Shown piece by piece: positions 13,382-21,829 of a DNA stretch of 23,510 nucleotides. Where the stretch lies: IMG/VR virus record IMGVR_UViG_3300033148_009115, positions 1-23,510 of that record. The stretch is one strand, 5' to 3'. Each line of letters opens with the position of its first letter. Position 1 is the first letter of the stretch. Source of the DNA: a virus. The notes beneath the pieces are model-generated. The model made no database searches. It had not been told where the DNA came from and saw nothing but the letters and a program-made list of their open reading frames with translations. A program made the position numbers and the translations under genes.

Positions 13382-13809
13382 ACAATAAAACCATAACTTT
13401 CAGCAATCATTTTCAATCGCTTCTGCATCGGCGTAAAAGACTCAAAATTGACATCCTCTGATATCATATTAGCAACAATCTCAACGCTCTCGTATCTTCC
13501 TCGTCTTCCTCGTCTTCCTCCTCTTCCTCCGCCCCCAAAATCCACACCCAAATCTCTACCTTTGAGAATTGATCCGCTAATCAAGAATTGAACAGCTTCC
13601 TCCTTAGAACTAGCACCTGCATGCCATGCTGAAGTATCACCATCTATTATCCGTTGCAAATTTCTGATCGTACGCATCTTATCAATAGTCTTTTTCCCTT
13701 GTTTTAATTCATCTGAATACTGCATCGCAGCAGTATCCGGATCTGTCATACACAAATCCATATAACGTTGATACCTATCATCATCTTTTTTAGCAAATTT
13801 TCTCGGCAT
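13363..13809 (-). CDS. Hypothetical protein with Gly/Arg-rich linker (148 aa)
   Basis: No family was recognised. The N-terminal half is helical and charged (KFAKKDDDRYQRYMDLC, then DELKQGKKTIDKMRTIRNLQ). A GGGGRGGRRGRRGR linker at about 92-105 may bind nucleic acid. The C-terminal part (FESFTPMQKRLKMIAESYGFIVYKI) looks folded. AAAGGA lies 7 bases before the ATG. It sits between the Stealth gene upstream and the convergent plus-strand pair. Confidence 0.6.
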   Translation of the reverse strand: MPRKFAKKDDDRYQRYMDLCMTDPDTAAMQYSDELKQGKKTIDKMRTIRNLQRIIDGDTSAWHAGASSKEEAVQFLISGSILKGRDLGVDFGGGGRGGRRGRRGRYESVEIVANMISEDVNFESFTPMQKRLKMIAESYGFIVYKIPR

Positions 13810-13842
13810 GGTTTGATCCTTTTAAATTAATTATAGATTATT

Positions 13843-14790
13843 TTATATTTGATTTTTATCAAATTTAGCCACAAATTCAGAAAAGAGCCTCTGACTATCC
13901 TTAGTGATTATAGAATTTATGCAGAAAAAATGAGGTTTCTCCTGTATGATCTCATTTAACCACGCCTCTCTGTTTTCATCTCCTGTTGCTATCAATGTTG
14001 TCTCAATATTTGACATCGGCTTAAATTTAAGATACCCCATCAAAACACCAATATACTGTGTCAATAAGATAAAATGAATTGTATTAGTTGGTGGTGTCCT
14101 AGTCCTAGTCCTAACACTCTTTTCTAATTCTTTTCTAAAAAATTCCCATGCTAACTCACAACAACTTTTCCTTATCGTAACAACCTGATGTATAGGCAAC
14201 TTCTCAAGTATTACTCCAAACTTCTTTTCAACACACCTCATAGTGTTATTAATCACTATAGCTTGATCTATTTCTTCTCTTAGAGCCTTAATAAATTTTT
14301 CACATTTATGTTCTAAATATGCAATCGGCTGCTTATTCTCAACAATCAGTCTTCTTTCTATATGACGTCCTATAAATGTATCATCATTCAGATACATAAA
14401 GCATTCTGATAAATCCGGGATCTTATACAAATAAGCTTCAATACTAGCTGATTTAAAAGTCGGTCTAATACACTCATCACTTAATATCTCAGAATGATCA
14501 ACAATCGTAATCTGAGAATCATCCTCACACCAAGAAATCCTCTGATCATCTGTAACTATAAAAATACGATTAATAAAAGGACAAAATCTCTTCAAAGTTC
14601 TTATCGAAAATCGAAGCTCTCCCGAATCAGAATACCTTGCCTTCGGAATACTCTTCCCCTGATATTTTTCATACTTATTCCTCCACTTCTCATCATGTGG
14701 ACTAACATATGTATAAACCGCATCGATAGTTTCATCTACTAAATAATTATCTTCATACCCTCTCAGTTTTTGCATAAAAATTTTAAGCAT
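13843..14790 (-). CDS. Stealth-family sugar-phosphate transferase (315 aa)
   Basis: Stealth conserved regions are clear. CR1 is TIDAVYTYVSPHDEKW (21-36; family DAVYTWVD). CR2 runs from GELRFSIRTLKRFCP (57-71) through RIFIVTDDQ, ITIVDHSEIL and PTFKSASIEAYLYKIPDLSE to FMYLNDDTFIG (131-141). A CR3-like part follows with TIRKSCCELAWEFF and a long loop to YIGVLMGYLKF. These enzymes transfer hexose-1-phosphate from nucleotide sugars to glycans. The start is the ATG at 14790; a TTG at 14799 is possible. With the NeuA/GT29 pair it suggests surface-glycan modification by the phage. Confidence 0.8.
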   Translation of the reverse strand: MLKIFMQKLRGYEDNYLVDETIDAVYTYVSPHDEKWRNKYEKYQGKSIPKARYSDSGELRFSIRTLKRFCPFINRIFIVTDDQRISWCEDDSQITIVDHSEILSDECIRPTFKSASIEAYLYKIPDLSECFMYLNDDTFIGRHIERRLIVENKQPIAYLEHKCEKFIKALREEIDQAIVINNTMRCVEKKFGVILEKLPIHQVVTIRKSCCELAWEFFRKELEKSVRTRTRTPPTNTIHFILLTQYIGVLMGYLKFKPMSNIETTLIATGDENREAWLNEIIQEKPHFFCINSIITKDSQRLFSEFVAKFDKNQI

Positions 14791-14874
14791 GATCACCAAA
14801 CATCGATAGAATTATCATGCTAAGTCCAGTCACCATTAGTTTCTCTAGCCCATCCCCAAGTTTTCATAGCTTCT

Positions 14875-15438
14875 TTAGCTAAACGGAAAACTCTCAATAG
14901 AATGACGAACCTTCTCACCAATATTATCAGAATAGTATGACACCTCATTCCGAGATATCAACAAATCCTCAAGATCATCCGTATCCCAAGACACCAACTG
15001 CCTAACCTGATCCTCAATGTTATGCTCCAGACTAACAACCCAATTCAAACTAGTACCAGTATTAGGAAATGCGCGTACAATCAACGCTAAATCACGCGGA
15101 AGAGGTTGTTCATCACCAATATCCCAAGGACGATTCACAATATTAACCAACTCATACCTGCATAGTATATTAACAACCCATTCTCTGCTTTCGGATTGCT
15201 GTATTTGACCAACATCGTGTTTTGGAATATAAACCAAATATTGCATCATCTGCAATGAATCATCCATGACATCTCTAGTATATTTAGATTGTGACCAAAT
15301 CTTACTATCTGAAGTTGCCCAAGGCAATACAGAGCCAGGAATAACCATACCAGTCCTAGCAGGCCAATCCCCAGGTGTCACAATTTTAGTGGTGACAACC
15401 TCATCGCTTCCTTGACCACTTATCTCTTCAAGCTTCAT
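14875..15438 (-). CDS. Hypothetical phage protein (187 aa)
   Basis: No family was recognised. It begins MKLEEISGQGSDEVV, has a Trp/Pro-rich region (GDWPARTGMVIPGSVLPWA), a central MQYLVYIPKHDVGQIQQSE and an acidic segment near the end (WDTDDLEDLLISRNEV). There is no clear Shine-Dalgarno site. It is the first gene after the capsid terminator. Just past its stop, the +1 frame stays open to 14820 and reads LAKEAMKTWGWARETNGDWT, so the C-terminus may be frameshifted. Confidence 0.55.
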   Translation of the reverse strand: MKLEEISGQGSDEVVTTKIVTPGDWPARTGMVIPGSVLPWATSDSKIWSQSKYTRDVMDDSLQMMQYLVYIPKHDVGQIQQSESREWVVNILCRYELVNIVNRPWDIGDEQPLPRDLALIVRAFPNTGTSLNWVVSLEHNIEDQVRQLVSWDTDDLEDLLISRNEVSYYSDNIGEKVRHSIESFPFS

Positions 15439-15491
15439 ATTCTATATTTGAACATACAAAAAGGCCCCAGATTGGGCTGCCAATACATGAA

Positions 15492-15522
15492 AAAAGCCCG
15501 GAATTAATTATTCCGGGCTTTT
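15492..15522 (-). terminator. Rho-independent terminator after the capsid gene
   Basis: There is a perfect 12-bp stem, AAAAGCCCGGAA (15492-15503) pairing with TTCCGGGCTTTT (15511-15522), with loop TTAATTA. On the minus strand it ends in a run of six T residues, 28 bases past the major capsid stop. The A-rich flank on the other side would also make it work for plus-strand transcripts. It closes the head-gene transcription unit. Confidence 0.9.
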
Positions 15523-15549
15523 ATTGTATTATCCCATCTGCCGGGGGTT

Positions 15550-17169
15550 TTACAAATTACTTACATTAATGGTGGCATAATATAAGCCACCATCTTCGAT
15601 GAGTTTCTTGCCGTATCGGCACATGATGCCCTTGTTGGGCGTGAAGGAGTTTGGATCCAACACTGTGGGCGTGCTTAGCAGCGGAATGTACGGGGCGTAA
15701 AAGTAACCAGCGTCGAGCACGCTCGAACCTTTGAATCCCATCAATATTTTACAGTTCGGGAAGAGAGGATCTTTGTAGATCTTCATCTTGCCTTGAATTG
15801 TGCCGATGTTCATGATTCCGATATCAACGCCTTCGGTTGTGAAGGCGTCGCTCGCTCGGAAGTCGTTCAATTGCTCGAACTTCGAGCAAATGTCAGCACT
15901 CATGACCATCCAGTTAGCTGGACCACGCAAGGTCGTCCGATGGATGATGTTTGCCACTTCGAGGACTTTGTACATCAAGGCGATGTTTCGGTCAGTGAAG
16001 TTGACGGATGCTCCAGCGGCGGTTGCGAAGTTATGGTCAGCTCGGATTGCGGCTGCGATGATCAGGTCGTTGATGATTTCACGATCGATTTCGGCAACCA
16101 TTTCATCGGCCATGAGGTCGGTGAGGGTTGATTCGGCGTCGATGTTGTGAACTGCTTTCAAGTCCTGAGCAGCTTCGAGGCTCCAGGAGGTCTTGAGCTT
16201 TCTGGTGATGGCGGCGACTGAGTCGCTGTCGATGCTCAAGGTAACTTCTGGCTGGAATGGGTTGGCTTCCAGGTCGTATTCGTAGTTCACTCGGGAGATG
16301 GCCCCTGCTGGGAATTCACCACCGGAGAGTGTTACTTGGATTTGGCCGGTACTGTGGCTGAATTCGGTGGCACCTGTCGTGGTGCTATCGACTACCAGGG
16401 TATCGGTGAGGGAGGTGCAGTCGCCAATCAGGATGACGTCTGGTGCTCCATCTGAGTCGAAACTGACTCGGAGGCAGGGTACTGCGTCGTCGCAGTTAGG
16501 ACTGGCATCTGCTTCGCTTTCGAAGACTTCGACGGTTACTGTTCCGGCGAGCACTGGGCGATGAGCTAGTGTTCCGGAGATGACTGTTCCACCTGTGATG
16601 GTGGCGTCTTCACCGCGTACTTCTTGCGAGCTGTAGTACGGGTCGAGTGCCCATCCGTTTTGTCGTGAGAACACTTGTGAGGTGTTCTGACGCATGATTT
16701 GCGTTCCAGCGGTTGTTTGACCCTTGGTGAGGGCGTAACGATACCTGATATAGAAGATCAGGCTGGCTGGCTGACTCATCGGTTGTACGCCGACGAGGTT
16801 ATCTGCAATCAGTTTTGGATAGGATTTGCGGATCAGTGGGAGGGCAAATCGTGTGAAGTCGGCGATGTTGGCTGTGGTCGTCTGGTCTTCCAGGATGATC
16901 GACCTATTTTCTGGATTCCAGGCGTTATACTGGTTTTCCAGGATTGCGGCCATGAGGCCGAATTTTTGCTGCGGTACTTCGCGGCATTTGCCTAGGACTG
17001 GGGACCATTTTCGCACGAGCTGGTTTTTCTTAGCTTCGTGGATAACTGATGCTTTGTGAAGATCAGTTTCTTCGGTGATTGGTCGGCGTCCTCTGGTTTG
17101 GCGGCCTTCTACGAGTTGTTGTCGGCGACCAGTTCTGGCAAAGCGGGATTTTTGTCTTGTTGGTAGCAT
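15550..17169 (-). CDS. Major capsid protein, T4 gp23-like (539 aa)
   Basis: This is the main shell protein of the head. Length is close to T4 gp23 (521 aa). Recognisable stretches are LPLIRKSYPKLIADNLVGVQ with PMSQPASLIFYIRYRY (the gp23 VGVQPM.GP.G.IF motif), MVMSADICSKFEQL, the DPLFPNCKILMGFKGSS segment and the C-terminal KGIMCRYGKKLIEDGG. The region 200-320 contains an Ig- or insertion-like stretch rich in Thr/Asp/Ser. The basic N-terminus (RQKSRFARTGRRQQL) is probably trimmed by the prohead protease. GGAG lies 6 bases before the ATG. GC content is visibly higher than in the accessory genes. Confidence 0.92.
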   Translation of the reverse strand: MLPTRQKSRFARTGRRQQLVEGRQTRGRRPITEETDLHKASVIHEAKKNQLVRKWSPVLGKCREVPQQKFGLMAAILENQYNAWNPENRSIILEDQTTTANIADFTRFALPLIRKSYPKLIADNLVGVQPMSQPASLIFYIRYRYALTKGQTTAGTQIMRQNTSQVFSRQNGWALDPYYSSQEVRGEDATITGGTVISGTLAHRPVLAGTVTVEVFESEADASPNCDDAVPCLRVSFDSDGAPDVILIGDCTSLTDTLVVDSTTTGATEFSHSTGQIQVTLSGGEFPAGAISRVNYEYDLEANPFQPEVTLSIDSDSVAAITRKLKTSWSLEAAQDLKAVHNIDAESTLTDLMADEMVAEIDREIINDLIIAAAIRADHNFATAAGASVNFTDRNIALMYKVLEVANIIHRTTLRGPANWMVMSADICSKFEQLNDFRASDAFTTEGVDIGIMNIGTIQGKMKIYKDPLFPNCKILMGFKGSSVLDAGYFYAPYIPLLSTPTVLDPNSFTPNKGIMCRYGKKLIEDGGLYYATINVSNL

Positions 17170-17203
17170 TATAAACTCCAGGATTGGAAAAAGTCAGTTT
17201 TGG

Positions 17204-17920
17204 TTAAATCAAGTCTTCGTCCATTGTGTGGGCGATGTCGGCGACTCCAAAACCTGATCCAGTGCCGGTTACGTGTGACTGCTTGGATTTGGTTGGGATG
17301 CGTCGGTCTTGACTTTCAACTAGTGTCGGCCTCGTTGATACTGGGACGGATTTTCTCTGTCTTTTAGTATCTAGCCGTTGCTTCCTTGTTTTTCTTTTTG
17401 GCCTCTTGCCTTCGCTGAGTGTTCCTCGTTCTTTGAACTTGGTGTTCTCGGTAACGAGTTGTCGGTTCTTTTTGAGAGCCTTCTCAGCGATTGCTGTCTG
17501 CCGGTTGGCAGTTTCAACGGCTCTTTGACGTTGCTCGACCGCAAGCTTGAGCTTTTTCTCCAACCCGGCTGTAGCTTTACCGTTTTGCCCCCCAGAAAGT
17601 CTAACCCCTTCGAGCGATGCTCGAATATTGGTCAACTTGGCTAGAGCGTCGGATTCGCTAATGGCCGCTTGTTTGGCGAGATGTGCTTCGATTGCAGCTC
17701 CCTTGGTCTCGCAGAAGATTTGCACACGGCGTGCCAGTTCTCTCTTGTGAGTTTCTGTCTCGTCAATGCAGACTTGTTTGACTTGACTCACTTTCTGAGC
17801 GTATTCCTTTTCGAATTGCTCGCGAAGAGTCGATTGATATTTGGTGAGGGATTCAGCAATTTGGGTTGCCAATTCCGCACTAACTCCTGCTTTTGCAAGC
17901 AGCTTTTTGATCTTATCCAT
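17204..17920 (-). CDS. Prohead scaffold protein, T4 gp22-like (238 aa)
   Basis: It is assigned from position between protease and capsid genes and from its composition. The protein is almost entirely predicted helix/coiled coil (LTKYQSTLREQFEKEYAQKV through KLKLAVEQRQRAVETANRQT), with no globular domain. A basic Arg/Lys-rich stretch (KRPKRKTRKQRLDTKRQRK) precedes an acidic C-terminus ending HTMDEDLI. Scaffolds of this class form the prohead core and are degraded during maturation. GAGGAG is 5 bases before the ATG. It shares the higher GC of the capsid gene. Confidence 0.8.
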   Translation of the reverse strand: MDKIKKLLAKAGVSAELATQIAESLTKYQSTLREQFEKEYAQKVSQVKQVCIDETETHKRELARRVQIFCETKGAAIEAHLAKQAAISESDALAKLTNIRASLEGVRLSGGQNGKATAGLEKKLKLAVEQRQRAVETANRQTAIAEKALKKNRQLVTENTKFKERGTLSEGKRPKRKTRKQRLDTKRQRKSVPVSTRPTLVESQDRRIPTKSKQSHVTGTGSGFGVADIAHTMDEDLI

Positions 17921-17977
17921 TGTAACTCCTCACGATTGCCGTGTTATATTTATTTTTGCGTAAAACTTAATTCCTGA

Positions 17978-18697
17978 TCACTTTAAGTTAAAGAAACTAT
18001 TAATTTCCTTAACTAACATCTTTTCGTATGTTACTTTCGAAAATTTCGGACGAGATTTCTGCATCGGTCTAATCCTTCTATTCAGACCTTCCTGAATATT
18101 AAGAATAGCACCATTAACAGAAGGTTCAGCAACAGCATCCCAAGTGACAAAAGAATATCCTGGCATAACTCTATGGACTTCATGTCCATCGTGTTCTGTG
18201 ACTTCCATATCGCCAACACCACGCGAGGATATTCCAACTCGGACTTTATGTTCGAAAAGACCTCTCAAACAGGCTCCGCAAGGTAAATTATGAAGCACTT
18301 CTGCCTCACCATAAACCTTACGACCATCCATCCAAATTTTGGTAATAAGATGACTTACACGATCTAAGTGGATTTTAGCATCCGCTGGGTGATCGAATTC
18401 ACCCATAACAGCTCGTCCACCGATTTCTTCTTGGATTTGACCAACAGCTGGCCCCAATACATCACTTGTAGGATAGTACCTACCATTTGCGTTTTCGCGA
18501 TCACCCATCTGAAACAGACCAGTTACACGAAGAATTGGTTGTTCTTTACCATCTTTCCCTTCGATAATCGCATTTTTTGTTTCGATTATCTCAAAGGGAA
18601 AAGTATCCTGAAGAAGCCTGAGACCGGTCGGAATCTGACCAGTTTCAGCAATAAGTCCTCTATTAATATAAGATTTATTCACTCTGCTTGGAAGCAT
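17978..18697 (-). CDS. Prohead core protease, T4 gp21-like (239 aa)
   Basis: This is the serine protease that cleaves core and shell proteins on head maturation. Signature stretches are ENANGRYYPTSDVL, GGRAVMGEFDHPAD with the catalytic His (H103), LITKIWMDGRKVYGEAEVL, and KVRVGISSRGVGD with the nucleophile Ser (S157/158). Late Asp/Glu positions such as VTWDAVAEPS complete the fold. The start is the ATG at 18697, with GGAG 6 bases upstream; an earlier ATG at 18763 lies inside the preceding gene. Length is similar to T4 gp21 (212 aa). Confidence 0.9.
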   Translation of the reverse strand: MLPSRVNKSYINRGLIAETGQIPTGLRLLQDTFPFEIIETKNAIIEGKDGKEQPILRVTGLFQMGDRENANGRYYPTSDVLGPAVGQIQEEIGGRAVMGEFDHPADAKIHLDRVSHLITKIWMDGRKVYGEAEVLHNLPCGACLRGLFEHKVRVGISSRGVGDMEVTEHDGHEVHRVMPGYSFVTWDAVAEPSVNGAILNIQEGLNRRIRPMQKSRPKFSKVTYEKMLVKEINSFFNLK

Positions 18698-18710
18698 AAC
18701 CTTCTCCAAA

Positions 18711-21700
18711 TTATTTCTGTGACATTTTCTTAGCAGTTGGTGGTTTTGTGCCTGAACCATCATCCGTTTTCAGATCAGGACCAATGCTGTCAAGATTGTC
18801 ATCAGTCTTTTTAGTTAGCTTATGCTCAGGTTGATCCCTCATATTATCCTTAACATGCTTCGTATATTTTGAAGATGATGGTTCCGTAAGGTCCTTATCT
18901 TCAAAATGAGGTTCTTCATCATCCTGTTGTGGTTGCTGTGGGGCACCTTGTTGTGGTTGCTGTGGGGCACCTTGTTGTGGTTGTTGTGGAGCACCTTGTT
19001 GTGGTTGCTGTGCTCCTCCTTCGAAATCGGGCATTTCCTCGCCGCCCATTTCTTCGCCGCCCATTTCCTCGCCGCCCATTTCCTCGCCGCCCATTTCCTC
19101 GCCGCCCATTTCATCATCCATGCCTCCGGCTACAGCGTCGACCGGTTCCATCCCTTCGCCATCCATGCCCATTTCATCATCCATGCCCATTTCATCATCC
19201 ATGCCCATTTCATCATCCATGCCCATTTCACCGTTTTCTCCAACATCAACATCGTCAGAGACTTCGACAGAAATTCCACCATCGGGCGAGGTAGTGATCG
19301 TAGCAACGGCTTCACGTAATGCGCTATCTTCAGAATCCGAAATCGGACGAAGTTGCTCAGCGTGTTCGGCTAACCATCGCACAAATTTTTTCGGATTACC
19401 ATCATTAGACATTTTGGCAGCGGCGAAAGCGTCTTCATATAATTGTTCAGGAAGTGGGATTTCAACGCTACCATCAGAGCTGAGGATTACTGGCCTCATA
19501 TTTTCGTTGGCACCACCATGGTCGAAAATAAACTCGACATCACCAAGGGCACCACCCATTGCGTCTTCTTGAGTTTCGCCCCATTGAATCGACTCATTCT
19601 TGAGTTCTTTCGGAGCGTAAGAAGTTTTACGGAAACCACGGCCACGAATTCTTGGGCCTTTAAATTGATCTTCGGCTACTTCTTCGTCTTCGTCATCTTC
19701 TTCGTCGTCGTCGTCTTCCCAAGGTTTTGTGCTTTTTGTATTCTCAGTATCTCCATCCTTCTTTATCTTGTCAAAATCAAAGGATTCGCTAAACAATGTC
19801 ATTGCCTGGCTCATAGCGGCACCCATCCGACCATCAGGTATCCGAAGCCCAGTCGCCTTAATACTAGCTTCTGCTAAGGATTCCAAATTGCGGGCAAGAC
19901 CTTCTCCAACCAATTTGTGTTCCCTGGCCAGATTAGCCATGATATTCACAATTCGTTGAAGTTCGGTATGGTCGCTAATAACAGGAGCACCATAATTCAT
20001 CATAGATTCGGAAGGTCCAGCCACCGCATTCTTTATAGCATACGGATCAGTGCTCTCCATGCAATCCTCTTCTTCATCTTCACAACCGGCATTATCGTCG
20101 TCTTCCTCATCCTTCATTTCATAATGTTTCGGACGAGATTCTCTAACGGTTTTACCTCTTTTTCGTGTTCCTTCAAGACCCAATCCCTCATCGCCACCAG
20201 CTCCACCAAGCAATGCAGCAAGTTCATCTTGCCCACCACCTGCACCACCCAAGTCCTCTTCTTCACCTCCAAGACCTAATTCCTCTTCGGGAAGTTCTGG
20301 TTCTGCTTCCGGTTCTGGGAGTAATTCTTCTTCCTCACCTCCACCGCTGCTGCTACCACCAATTTGGATCAATGGTGAATTAATATTGATTACTGGAGCA
20401 CCACCTTCGGCTTCAGCTCCGCCCATCGGATCAGCTTCAAGATCGTCAAGCATACCTGCTTCACTATCACCACCTGGCATTTGATCAAAATCGCCTAGGG
20501 TCTCAGTAGCTGCTAATTCTTCTTGAATCGTTGCAATAAGATCTTCTGCTTCGTAAATTGCAGCATCATCCAAATTACGACCCTTCAGACGAACAATCAA
20601 ACTATCCAATTTACTAGATAGATCATGAGATTCTCTGATTTTCGGTGTTTTGTTTTTCAAAACTTCCAGAGTTGTAGCCAATGCTTCAGCGGCTACTTCT
20701 CTATTAGAAATTGCTTCGAAAATTAATTCGAGGAATTTATCATAGGCTGCTTCGAAATTCTTCGATTCAGATAGAATATGCACATTTTCCGCTAAAGTAG
20801 CGTGTTCAGCACGGCGAGCAATATTCTTCCATTCATCCAGGATTTTTCTACGGTTTACACGTAGATTGGTACGATGGAATAAAGTAGCCGAATCATCGCA
20901 TAATTGTTGATTAAATACTGCATTCGCTGCAAGAGCATTTTCAACTACTATTTGGGTTTTAGAACGCGATAGAAGAGTAAATTCTTCCATCTCATCTAAG
21001 AATGGAGTAATGCTGGCAACTGCTTCTTCGATTTTACCTTCAGCGATAAAATTAGCAATCCCAACAATTCGTTTTTGAAAGCCTTCAGACCAATATGCAT
21101 TTTCAGCTACATTGAGCATTTTCTTCGCGACGAGTTTTCTGGCGGCCCATTTTGTAACTGGCAATTTGATCGGTGCACCATCGTTGAATCTGGCCGATAC
21201 AACCTGACCATTTTCAACCAGCACTTGATCTCGTAGACCTTCAACAATGGCACCAATAAGGCGACCACGTACGTCTTCAGTTAATGATAAATCTGTCGCG
21301 ACTTGTACTCGACGTACAATATTATCCTTGCCTTTAACAAGACCAGAATATGGGACAGATCGACCGGAGAATTTGTGGCTCTTCATTTTATTGAAGGACG
21401 ACAACATTCCACGTTGATTATTTTCTTCGATCGCTCCAACTAATTTCAGGCATGCTTCACCGAAGATGTGTTGTTTTTCACCTTCTTTTATTTGGATCTG
21501 TCGAATATTTTCGATAGACACATTACCTGAGGATGTTGAATGCTTTGCAACATAAAAAATGTTGCTATCGACATCTTCAATAAACAAATCATTGGCTCTG
21601 AGGGCTGCCAGTCGCCAATTTTTACCACCTTTACGACCCATATCCCGGACGCGACCTTCAAAAAAGGCCACTTTTGCTTGAGCCGAATTGTTTAAAGCCC

Positions 21701-21761
21701 CCAGAAATTTTCGACTATCCATGGTAATAGGGGTAGTCGTTGTTTTCTGATTTGAAGCCAT
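18711..21761 (-). CDS. Large acidic prohead-associated protein (1016 aa)
   Basis: It lies between portal and protease genes, where T4 has small acidic core proteins (gp67/gp68). Residues 1-420 are mostly helical (KFLGALNNSAQAKVAFFEGR, then long helices to TIQEELAATET). Residues 430-560 are extremely acidic Gly/Glu/Asp-rich with a conserved-looking APVININSPLIQIG. A second helical part (ISDHTELQRIVNIMANLARE) is followed by EDDDDEEDDEDEE, then tandem MGMDDE, MGGEE and GAPQQPQQ repeats, and a polar tail ending AKKMSQK. GGGAG lies 8 bases before the ATG. I infer a structural core or internal head protein that is probably cut by the protease; no enzymatic domain is visible. Confidence 0.8.
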   Translation of the reverse strand: MASNQKTTTTPITMDSRKFLGALNNSAQAKVAFFEGRVRDMGRKGGKNWRLAALRANDLFIEDVDSNIFYVAKHSTSSGNVSIENIRQIQIKEGEKQHIFGEACLKLVGAIEENNQRGMLSSFNKMKSHKFSGRSVPYSGLVKGKDNIVRRVQVATDLSLTEDVRGRLIGAIVEGLRDQVLVENGQVVSARFNDGAPIKLPVTKWAARKLVAKKMLNVAENAYWSEGFQKRIVGIANFIAEGKIEEAVASITPFLDEMEEFTLLSRSKTQIVVENALAANAVFNQQLCDDSATLFHRTNLRVNRRKILDEWKNIARRAEHATLAENVHILSESKNFEAAYDKFLELIFEAISNREVAAEALATTLEVLKNKTPKIRESHDLSSKLDSLIVRLKGRNLDDAAIYEAEDLIATIQEELAATETLGDFDQMPGGDSEAGMLDDLEADPMGGAEAEGGAPVININSPLIQIGGSSSGGGEEEELLPEPEAEPELPEEELGLGGEEEDLGGAGGGQDELAALLGGAGGDEGLGLEGTRKRGKTVRESRPKHYEMKDEEDDDNAGCEDEEEDCMESTDPYAIKNAVAGPSESMMNYGAPVISDHTELQRIVNIMANLAREHKLVGEGLARNLESLAEASIKATGLRIPDGRMGAAMSQAMTLFSESFDFDKIKKDGDTENTKSTKPWEDDDDEEDDEDEEVAEDQFKGPRIRGRGFRKTSYAPKELKNESIQWGETQEDAMGGALGDVEFIFDHGGANENMRPVILSSDGSVEIPLPEQLYEDAFAAAKMSNDGNPKKFVRWLAEHAEQLRPISDSEDSALREAVATITTSPDGGISVEVSDDVDVGENGEMGMDDEMGMDDEMGMDDEMGMDGEGMEPVDAVAGGMDDEMGGEEMGGEEMGGEEMGGEEMGGEEMPDFEGGAQQPQQGAPQQPQQGAPQQPQQGAPQQPQQDDEEPHFEDKDLTEPSSSKYTKHVKDNMRDQPEHKLTKKTDDNLDSIGPDLKTDDGSGTKPPTAKKMSQK
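18924..19019 (-). repeat. 24-bp tandem repeat encoding GAPQQPQQ
   Basis: Four units with period 24 on the plus strand share GTTGTGGTTG and GGGGCACC, starting at about 18924, 18948, 18972 and 18996. They encode GAPQQPQQ in the acidic head protein. Near-identical units imply recent expansion. Confidence 0.9.
19032..19110 (-). repeat. 15-bp tandem repeat encoding MGGEE
   Basis: Five near-identical units, CATTTCCTCGCCGCC on the plus strand, begin at about 19032 with a period of 15. They encode repeated MGGEE in the large acidic protein, continuing the array of short acidic repeats. Confidence 0.9.
19165..19230 (-). repeat. 18-bp tandem repeat encoding MGMDDE
   Basis: Units ATGCCCATTTCATCATCC at 19165, 19183 and 19201, plus a partial fourth, have period 18. 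They encode MGMDDE repeats in the large acidic protein. Confidence 0.9.
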
Positions 21762-21829
21762 TCTTGATACTCCCTCGGAAACGTATAAGCTAGCTAAAGT
21801 GTATGCTATGGGTAATTTTGATTGAGCAA

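Noticed and set aside
15462-15480. Second hairpin next to the capsid terminator
   Set aside because: Only a 4-bp stem (CCCA/TGGG) with a bulge, too weak to call.
15793-16150. Plus-strand open frames opposite the capsid gene
   Set aside because: Opposite a clearly conserved gp23-like gene, with no start signals.
19120-20383. Long plus-strand open frames opposite the acidic head protein
   Set aside because: Shadows produced by low-complexity acidic repeats; repetitive Pro/His/Ser content and no ribosome-binding sites.
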